Shown here piece by piece: positions 29,301 through 34,167 of a stretch of 34,167 bases of DNA. The stretch is from NCBI GenBank assembly GCA_022779845.1, contig JALEXT010000048.1:1-34167 (forward strand). Reading direction: 5' to 3'. Made by a program: the position numbers and the translations under genes. Within the stretch, counting starts at the first letter, position 1; the number at the start of each line of letters is the position of its first letter. Origin of the DNA: Succinatimonas sp. Lineage in GTDB: Bacteria; Pseudomonadota; Gammaproteobacteria; Enterobacterales; Succinivibrionaceae. The notes under the pieces are model-generated. The model saw nothing but the letters and a program-made list of their open reading frames with translations, was not told the DNA's origin and ran no database searches.

Positions 29301-29687
29301 GCTTTGACCAACTGGTCGCTTACCAACACCGTAACCAAGTTGGAATTCACCGTAGGTATAGGTTACGGTGCCGATGTTAACAGAGCAAAAGCAGTTTTAA
29401 GCTCCATCATCCGCAAATGCCGCTTCATTGCCAAAGGCATGGCACCTTTAATCTACGTACAATCACTGGATGAAAGTGCTGTTACCATCATGTGCGAAGT
29501 TTACGTGGCAGAAATCGGTAAACGCAAACTTACCATCGATTATCTGTGTTCACAGACTCTAAGCGAATTTGCAAAATACGGTATTGAAATTCCGTTTAAT
29601 CAGATGGACGTCAATATTAAAAATCTTGAAAAGGGAGAATTCTTAGACGCTTTCAGACAGGGACGTCTGAAAACAGAAGAAGCTTAA
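26349..29687 (+). CDS. mscK: Mechanosensitive channel MscK (MscS family)
   Basis: A 1112-residue large MscS-family channel (E. coli MscK 1120), which opens under membrane tension and is gated with potassium. A signal peptide (residues 1 to about 23) is followed by a long coiled-coil periplasmic region (to about 470). Multiple transmembrane segments run from about 495 to 850. The pore-lining MscS core begins around 911 (LSVGLGFGLQEIFANFVSGI) and continues with the beta domain ILFERQIRVGDIITLNGLSG and the C-terminal 'WSLTN-V-KLEF' region. Periplasmic segments align with MscK ('SRLLNRQQSQIPD'). The related MscM (YjeP) is the main alternative. The Shine-Dalgarno is not obvious. A strong terminator follows. 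Confidence 0.88.
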   Translation: MKSRASFILCVLSALLLSLNVFASDAMPSTVSTDAGEIALPQAKDLKDARNTATSDPSVSDDSRKELNALLDTAESDLAQIKSTQDALEQLRKQLKSSAQTIRTLSSTLYKNEKQYEKIPSLKDRNQSEIDDLVDSLRRQSSDAQTEFASCTAAYNEMQTLTERAQTAITKNNQGISALNRALSSETDLKAISAQLKALKIYALSLQNELLQTQLENHTELMDIANYKMRIASLKNNYLQKYLEAAQEKQNELLAQNGQDDSDEALAKLAKNNQALQKEIATNQQIQGYITSYRQKSATLSSDAHKVEAALATAKQLSDSVSTELDGLDKSLLLSRLLNRQQSQIPDLVLSENLDELIPDLTIWLYDLRAGRDRLFDLNGYVDNLIAKNNELKSVQESLTTVIIKRRQLLNELYQAMSSQLTVAINLKLKYHEFTELRDKITNQITENLFWLRSNQPIGKDYLISVIPNLSMEMEHFVSQIKSQNYWRETATTAMTLGIPAALLAFMIFWITPYLRKFNNRIAGKLDRKNDGLSVTPTAIVLNFIMVLPKVVVWAFCGSVIICLCLDSSIDQMKVTGMLMLHIMVFVYLLEILKPNSLAQRHFSMSPDALYQDRKLLSGIWYALIPILIVANIVETKSSVIFYDAIGFLVIILCSVAMVIVSFRWIRTQLHSTDEMSAFLWFVSAAGLLLPLAIAVAVANGYYYTTIRLINRIAYTCYTVLGYWIVSNTVHRAVYVFQSKMQRKRLESISNIDEHSKGSHERETNLAFIKESLGLENLSAKAFKIINGALICLTLFFMYFQWNDLAGALGYLRNIVLWSHTDISGGKEIVTDTLTLADVLIAALIIAITVLLNRNLPSLLEKMFMWKATGAQHRSTSYTIKIITSYIIMTLGLVFAAGAVGIKWENLQWLVAALSVGLGFGLQEIFANFVSGIIILFERQIRVGDIITLNGLSGTVSRIRIRSTTILSFENKEVMIPNREFLTAALTNWSLTNTVTKLEFTVGIGYGADVNRAKAVLSSIIRKCRFIAKGMAPLIYVQSLDESAVTIMCEVYVAEIGKRKLTIDYLCSQTLSEFAKYGIEIPFNQMDVNIKNLEKGEFLDAFRQGRLKTEEA

Positions 29688-29705
29688 ACCAAAAAGAATT
29701 TCAAT

Positions 29706-29755
29706 AAAAAGCCGTGCAACTTACCTTGTCATTTCTTTAGTTGTCACGGCTTTTT
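29706..29755. terminator. Bidirectional terminator between mscK and the ferredoxin gene
   Basis: AAAAAGCCGTG pairs with CACGGCTTTTT (11 pairs), interrupted by one base and extended by an inner CAACT/AGTTG stem. It gives T-runs on both strands and suits the convergent mscK (+) and ferredoxin (-) genes. Confidence 0.85.
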
Positions 29756-29766
29756 AAATTTGTAGC

Positions 29767-29958
29767 TCAAACGCGCACCGAAGGGATCTCCTGTTCGCTT
29801 ACGGCCCCCTGCTCACAAACATCTTGGCAGGCTCCGCATTCTGCACAAAGATCAGGATCAATTTCACAGTAAGTATCGTGTTCTACGATGGCATCGCAGG
29901 GGCAGGCATCTTTGCAATCGCCGCAGGCAGAACACAATTCCTTGTCAATAACAAACAT
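29767..29958 (-). CDS. 2[4Fe-4S] ferredoxin, clostridial type
   Basis: A 63-residue protein with two identically spaced cluster motifs: C-x2-C-x2-C-x3-C in CSACGDCKDACP (Cys9, 12, 15, 19) and again in CAECGACQDVCE. It is a low-potential electron carrier of the bacterial type, common in anaerobes. The second motif lacks the long insert of the YfhL/Alvin-type ferredoxins found in aerobic gammaproteobacteria. It is monocistronic between mscK (convergent) and the yggS-proC gene (divergent). No partner redox enzyme is nearby, so its role is unknown. Confidence 0.9.
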   Translation of the reverse strand: MFVIDKELCSACGDCKDACPCDAIVEHDTYCEIDPDLCAECGACQDVCEQGAVSEQEIPSVRV

Positions 29959-30006
29959 CTTTTTTCACCATTTGCATGTAATGCGTTTGAAAGTTTTACG
30001 CTTGGT

Positions 30007-30012
30007 TATAAT
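30007..30012 (+). promoter_or_regulatory. Candidate -10 box for yggS-proC
   Basis: TATAAT on the plus strand lies 37 bases before the fused gene's ATG. TTGAAA is only 14 bases upstream, so the -35 box is uncertain. Confidence 0.35.
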
Positions 30013-30048
30013 TGCTTAATCGTATCAATTTAAAGGAAAGACGAACAA

Positions 30049-31560
30049 ATGTTAAGCATAAGCGAAAAACTGTCTCAAATTCACCACAGGATAGAATGTG
30101 CAGTCAGCCAATACCAAAAAAACCAACAGGTCAGGTTGCTATGCGTCAGCAAGACCAAACCTGTTGAAGCTATAGAAGAAGCATATCTTCAGGGTGAGAG
30201 ACATTTTGGCGAATCATATGCAGTCGAAGCCTCTGAAAAAATAGAAGAATTGCGCAAAAAAGGTTACAACGACATATGCTGGCATTTTATCGGTCCCATT
30301 CAAAAAAACAAAACCAAGCTAATCGCCGAACACTTTGACATCGTCGAAAGCGTGGACAGAGAAATCGTTGTGGAAAGGCTTTCAGAACAGCGTCCGTCAA
30401 ATATGAAGCCTCTTGAAGTTTTGATTGAAGTAAACATCTCAGGAGAAGAACAAAAATCAGGATGTCTTCCTGAGAAAGCAGAACAAATAGCCTCCAAAGT
30501 AGCTTCAAAACCGAACCTGCGCATAAAAGGTCTCATGGGAGTTGCCAAAGATACGGCCGACGAAACCGAAATTAAGCAATCTTTCAAAAAACTTGAAGCT
30601 CTGTTTGAAAAGCTCAAAAGAACATACCCTGAGATAAACACGCTTTCCATGGGCATGACTCACGATTTGGAGGAAGCCATAGAATGCGGTTCTACCGAAG
30701 TACGTATCGGAACGGCCATATTCGGTGCCCGTGAATACAAACAAGGACGTACTGATACTTCCGTTGCATTCATAGGCGGCGGCAACATGTCTTCATGTAT
30801 CTTTGAAAGCGTGATAAAAAGCATGTCTCCGCGAAATATCACCGTATCTGGACCTCATCTTGAAAAGCTTGAGCATTTCAAAGTATCAGGTGCCAGCATC
30901 ACTACCGACAACGTGCAAGCTGTACAAAAGTCAAAAATTGTCTTCTTAGGGGTAAAACCGCAGATGCTCACCGCAGTTTTGCAGGAGCTTGCCGATGCCA
31001 AAATCGATTTTGAGGAAAAACTGGTGATCTCAATGGCAGCAGGCTATCCCCTTAAATCCATAGAAAAATTTTTAAACTCCTCAAGAGTAGTAAGGATCAT
31101 GCCGAACACCCCGGCAAAGATAGGAGAAGGGGTTACCGCAGTAACCTTCGATAAAGGCTGTGCAGATCCTGACAAGGAATTGGTACGTCTGTTTTTAAAA
31201 GGCATGGGAACCGTTTGTGAAGGTAATGAGCGGCAACTCAATGTCATAGGAGCGGTAGCAGGATGCGGACCTGCATTTGTTTATCGTTTCATGGAAGCTT
31301 TGATAGCAGAGTCAGTTCGACACGGTCTTGATGAAAAAGACTCCAGATCCATGGTAGAGCAACTCTTCAAAGGTACTGCCGACATGGTGATAAACAACCA
31401 GCAACAAAGCATTGCCTCTTTGCGCGAAGCTGTAACCTCCAAAGGAGGAACCACCTTTGCAGGACTTACAAAGATGAGCGAAGGAGGCTTTGAAGATATG
31501 ATGCAAAAAGTCATTCAGGCAAGTCTTGATCGCACTGCCGAATTTGAAAGCATGTTTTAA
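30049..31560 (+). CDS. YggS (PLP homeostasis) - ProC (pyrroline-5-carboxylate reductase) fusion
   Basis: One uninterrupted 503-residue frame encodes two normally separate proteins. Residues 1 to about 230 are YggS/PLPBP, a PLP-binding alanine-racemase-fold protein without known catalysis: the PLP lysine lies in VSKTKP at about 35, with 'ICWHFIGPIQKNK' and 'SMGMTHDLEEAIECGSTEVRIGTAIFG'. Residues about 238-503 are ProC, which reduces pyrroline-5-carboxylate to proline with NAD(P)H: the Rossmann start FIGGGNMS, then 'RIMPNTPAKIGEGVTAV', 'GCGPAFVYRFMEAL' and 'SKGGTTFAGL'. The junction is about seven residues (KQGRTDT) with no internal start of normal strength. yggT follows 27 bases downstream. 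In many gammaproteobacteria yggS, proC and yggT are adjacent separate genes, so the fusion arose in place. Fusion is clear from the sequence; functional linkage is inferred. Confidence 0.93.
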   Translation: MLSISEKLSQIHHRIECAVSQYQKNQQVRLLCVSKTKPVEAIEEAYLQGERHFGESYAVEASEKIEELRKKGYNDICWHFIGPIQKNKTKLIAEHFDIVESVDREIVVERLSEQRPSNMKPLEVLIEVNISGEEQKSGCLPEKAEQIASKVASKPNLRIKGLMGVAKDTADETEIKQSFKKLEALFEKLKRTYPEINTLSMGMTHDLEEAIECGSTEVRIGTAIFGAREYKQGRTDTSVAFIGGGNMSSCIFESVIKSMSPRNITVSGPHLEKLEHFKVSGASITTDNVQAVQKSKIVFLGVKPQMLTAVLQELADAKIDFEEKLVISMAAGYPLKSIEKFLNSSRVVRIMPNTPAKIGEGVTAVTFDKGCADPDKELVRLFLKGMGTVCEGNERQLNVIGAVAGCGPAFVYRFMEALIAESVRHGLDEKDSRSMVEQLFKGTADMVINNQQQSIASLREAVTSKGGTTFAGLTKMSEGGFEDMMQKVIQASLDRTAEFESMF

Positions 31561-31587
31561 CCAGAACCGTTCAACCAGGAGAACCAT

Positions 31588-32136
31588 ATGTACAACCCTT
31601 ACGCCCTCATCATTTTGGCAGGACAGGCGCTGATCATGCTCTTTGAATTACGTTCCCTGCTGCAATCCTCAGGCGTCAGTTATTACCATCCTCTTTCACA
31701 AACAGTTGCAAAACTTACCGAGCCGGTGATGCGCTTTATGCCCTTCAGACAAAAAAACGTGCGCGGATTTTTTTATGCAGGCATGATCGTGGCTTTAATA
31801 ATTTCACTGTTGTTTTGGTTAGGCTTTGCCCTATGGTTCGGTTCAAGCGAACTGATAGGATTTGTCCCTGTTTTGGGAATGCTTATGACCGTAAAAACAT
31901 TCGGTTATCTGCTTATAGTGCTCTTGCTTGTTCAGGCCCTGACCTCCTGGTTACCTTCGACCAGAGGGATCAGCATGCTTTGCGGGCAACTTACCTATCC
32001 CATAGTATCTCCGATACAGAGGATCATTCCCCCCATAGGCATGATCGATATTTCTCTGATGGTAGTACTGCTGGTACTTTACGCCCTCAACGCCTTGTTC
32101 TTAAGACTGTTCGGAGCTATGTGGCTGTATTTCTAA
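31588..32136 (+). CDS. yggT: YggT family integral membrane protein
   Basis: A 182-residue polytopic inner-membrane protein with two YggT repeats, each pairing a hydrophobic helix with a P-x-R/Q motif. 'TEPVMRFMPF' and 'SPIQRIIPPIGMIDISLMVVLLVL' are the hallmark motifs, the second close to the E. coli YggT C-terminal repeat. Hydrophobic segments occur at about 4-26, 62-84, 97-118 and 155-178. Its function is not known. AGGAG stands 7 bases before the ATG. Position after yggS-proC mirrors the gammaproteobacterial yggS-proC-yggT operon. Confidence 0.93.
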   Translation: MYNPYALIILAGQALIMLFELRSLLQSSGVSYYHPLSQTVAKLTEPVMRFMPFRQKNVRGFFYAGMIVALIISLLFWLGFALWFGSSELIGFVPVLGMLMTVKTFGYLLIVLLLVQALTSWLPSTRGISMLCGQLTYPIVSPIQRIIPPIGMIDISLMVVLLVLYALNALFLRLFGAMWLYF

Positions 32137-32143
32137 ACGTCAT

Positions 32144-32163
32144 ACCGCGCCTTAAGGCGCGGT
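32144..32163. terminator. Hairpin terminator between yggT and parC
   Basis: A perfect 8-pair GC-rich stem (ACCGCGCC/GGCGCGGT) with loop TTAA lies between the convergent yggT and parC. The following T-run is short (TTTA), so efficiency is uncertain. Confidence 0.6.
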
Positions 32164-32179
32164 TTACCTGATTTCCATT

Positions 32180-34167
32180 TTACTCCAGCTGAAAATCAGG
32201 AACGGCATTTACCTCACCTTCATCAGACGGAGCTGTATTTACGATCACCTCAATACTGTCCACCTTTTGATACCCGCGTGGCAATACCTCACCTGCCCGC
32301 CCCCTGGAACTTAATTTTTCCTTCAGCAAAGATACAGGAAGTTTCATAATGCGTTTGCCTGCATGCAATACCGCACTTGCCCCTGCGGGGATCACGGCAC
32401 ATGCAGCCAGTCCGTCGGCTCCGACTTCAAGTTTGGCGCTGTTAATACTGATAAGTTTACTGCCGCGCCCTGACGATAAAACCGGAATTTCAGATGCCTT
32501 GTATATCAAGATCCTGCCCTGACGACTGACTGCCACCACGGTATCGTCTTCTTTGGAATTAACTTTTACCGGCGCAAAAATTTTGGTATCAGGATCCAAA
32601 GTCATAAAAGCTTTGCCAGCTTTCATGCGCGTCAAAAGAGCATCAGCAGAACAGATAAAACCGTAGTCCTTGGAATTAGCCACAAGGTAAAATTCCCCTT
32701 TACGAGGAATAAGTACACTGCTGATACTTTCTTCTGGGGACAAAGTAACCTTGGACGACAGCGGTTCTCCCTGACCGCGTGCAGACGGAAGTTCCCCTAT
32801 ATCCACGTTGTATATACGTCCCAAATTGCTGATAAAACAGGCAGTTTCATTGGTATAACCTGAAACTTTGGCCAAGAAAGCATCTCCGCTGCGATAAGAC
32901 ATATTTTCAGCGTCGGCATCGGTTCCGCTGGCAGCACGTATCCAGCCCATTTTAGAAAGGATCACGGTGACGGGAGTACTCGGTATCAAGTCATCGCCTG
33001 AAACCGCAGCTGCGCTGTCATGCTCACAAATTTCACTTCTGCGCTCATCGCCGTAAAGTTTCTTGTCGGCTTTGATCTCCTTTTTTACCAAAGCCTTAAG
33101 TTTCTTTTCTGAAGATAAGATCTCTTCAATATTATTTTTTTCTTTACAAAGGAGATCCTGCTCTTCTTTGATCTTGATTTCCTGAAGTCTGGCCAGTTGT
33201 CTTAATTTGGTATCGAGTACATATTCAGCCTGTTTATCATCCAAACCGAACTTCTCCATAAGCTCCTGTTTGGGATGATCACTCTCCCGTACTATTCTCA
33301 ATACTTCGTCAAGATTGAGATAAACCGTCATCAATGCCTCAAGGACATGCAATCTGGCATTAACCTGTTCCAACCTATAATTAAGACGGCGTTTCACCGA
33401 AGCATTACGGAAAGTGAGCCATTCTTTAAGAATCACAGGCAAGCTTTTAACCTGAGGTTTGCCGTCTAATCCCAACATATTGAGATTCACACGATAGGTA
33501 GTCTCAAGATCCGTAAGAGCAAATAAATACTCCATGAGTTCATCGGCTTTAACCCGTTTGGAACGCGGCACTATGATCAATTTGCAAGGATCGCTGTGAT
33601 CCGAGGCATTGATCACATCGTCAACCAACGGCAGTTTCTTTTTCTCCATCAATTCAGAGATTTGTTTTTCAATGAGCCCTGCCGAAACCTGATAAGGCAT
33701 GGCTCGTATTACTATGCCCTCTTTTTCTACGGTATAGGTTGCCCGCATTCTCACGCTGCCGCGACCTGATTCATAAATTTTCTGCAACTCGGCCCGACTT
33801 GAGGTGATCTGAGCATCCGTAGGATAATCAGGTCCATGAATAAACTGCATGAGTTCTGCTACCGTTGCTTTCTCATGATCCATCAGATAAATAACGGCAT
33901 CTGCCACTTCACACAGATTATGCGGCGGTATATCGGTAGCCATACCGACTGCAATTCCGGTAGTACCGTTTAATAAAATTGCAGGGAGCCTTGCCGGCAG
34001 ATCTTTGGGTTCATTACGCTGACCGTCGAAGTTTTTTATCCATTCAACGCAACCGCTCTTAAGATCACTTAATAAAGCATTAGAGAATTTTGCAAGTTTC
34101 GCTTCCGTATAACGATAGGCTGCATATGATTTGGGATCCTCGGCATCTCCCCAGTTTCCTTCACCAG
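32180..34167 (-). CDS. parC: DNA topoisomerase IV subunit A (partial, N-terminus beyond window)
   Basis: The right-hand end of the window cuts this minus-strand gene, leaving the last 661 codons. Translation continues in frame from ATG 33943 to the window edge, reading GEGNWGDAEDPKSYAAYRYTE, the ParC segment just after the active-site region. The partial protein has the MATDIPPHNL and GRGSVRMRAT motifs, the coiled-coil gate and a C-terminal beta-pinwheel with LPSARGQGEPL, which fits ParC better than GyrA. Topoisomerase IV decatenates replicated chromosomes. By alignment to E. coli ParC (752 residues) about 100 N-terminal residues are missing, including the QRDR and active-site Tyr, so neither can be read here. 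Confidence 0.95.
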   Translation of the reverse strand, partial: GEGNWGDAEDPKSYAAYRYTEAKLAKFSNALLSDLKSGCVEWIKNFDGQRNEPKDLPARLPAILLNGTTGIAVGMATDIPPHNLCEVADAVIYLMDHEKATVAELMQFIHGPDYPTDAQITSSRAELQKIYESGRGSVRMRATYTVEKEGIVIRAMPYQVSAGLIEKQISELMEKKKLPLVDDVINASDHSDPCKLIIVPRSKRVKADELMEYLFALTDLETTYRVNLNMLGLDGKPQVKSLPVILKEWLTFRNASVKRRLNYRLEQVNARLHVLEALMTVYLNLDEVLRIVRESDHPKQELMEKFGLDDKQAEYVLDTKLRQLARLQEIKIKEEQDLLCKEKNNIEEILSSEKKLKALVKKEIKADKKLYGDERRSEICEHDSAAAVSGDDLIPSTPVTVILSKMGWIRAASGTDADAENMSYRSGDAFLAKVSGYTNETACFISNLGRIYNVDIGELPSARGQGEPLSSKVTLSPEESISSVLIPRKGEFYLVANSKDYGFICSADALLTRMKAGKAFMTLDPDTKIFAPVKVNSKEDDTVVAVSRQGRILIYKASEIPVLSSGRGSKLISINSAKLEVGADGLAACAVIPAGASAVLHAGKRIMKLPVSLLKEKLSSRGRAGEVLPRGYQKVDSIEVIVNTAPSDEGEVNAVPDFQLE

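Overview
The window is a gene-dense chromosomal segment from a gammaproteobacterium. The evidence is a set of lineage-typical genes in near-ancestral order: nlpD-rpoS, rpoE-rseA-rseB, lepA-lepB-rnc-era-recO, ftsB-ispD-ispF, a monofunctional RelA, RlmD, MscK, and the csrA/tRNA-Ser(GCT)/tRNA-Arg(ACG) cluster. A small clostridial-type 2[4Fe-4S] ferredoxin would suit an anaerobic or facultative lifestyle. The compaction and divergent CsrA and RpoS would fit Succinivibrionaceae (Aeromonadales), but that placement is a guess from gene content, not a measured phylogeny. I see no prophage, transposon, integron, CRISPR array or toxin/defence island.

Layout. Positions 1-62 hold the first 20 codons of an unidentified minus-strand gene, followed by a 328-base non-coding stretch. 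Positions 391-5310 carry, on the minus strand, recA-recX-alaS-csrA-tRNA-Ser as one apparent unit, then a terminator and a separately promoted tRNA-Arg. A 488-base divergent intergenic region carries a degenerate LexA-like palindrome on the recA side and leads into plus-strand mutS (5799-8378). Positions 8443-12651 are a tight minus-strand operon, ftsB-ispD-ispF-yqaA-nlpD-rpoS. It is followed upstream by pyrG, which has its own strong terminator, and by relA. Positions 16962-21626 (minus) hold lepB-rnc-era-recO-rlmD, preceded by lepA. Positions 23688-25897 (minus) hold rpoE-rseA-rseB with a good candidate sigma-E promoter. After a 451-base gap containing a decayed tRNA-Leu-like fragment come mscK (+), a ferredoxin (-), a fused yggS-proC gene (+), yggT (+), and the 3' seven-eighths of parC (-), which runs off the window end.

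Functional themes are DNA repair and recombination (RecA, RecX, MutS, RecO), stress sigma factors and envelope stress control (RpoS, RpoE/RseA/RseB), stringent response (RelA), post-transcriptional control (CsrA, RNase III), translation and ribosome maturation (AlaS, LepA, Era, RlmD, two tRNAs), cell division and envelope (FtsB, NlpD, IspD/IspF, LepB, MscK, YqaA), CTP and proline synthesis, PLP homeostasis, and chromosome decatenation (ParC).

This is mostly housekeeping DNA, and I do not see a wholly new system. The points most worth checking are the in-frame YggS-ProC fusion, a RecA enlarged at three places, a CsrA lacking the conserved Arg6, a basic N-terminus on RpoS, an autoregulatory-type sigma-E promoter, and the tRNA-Leu-like remnant.
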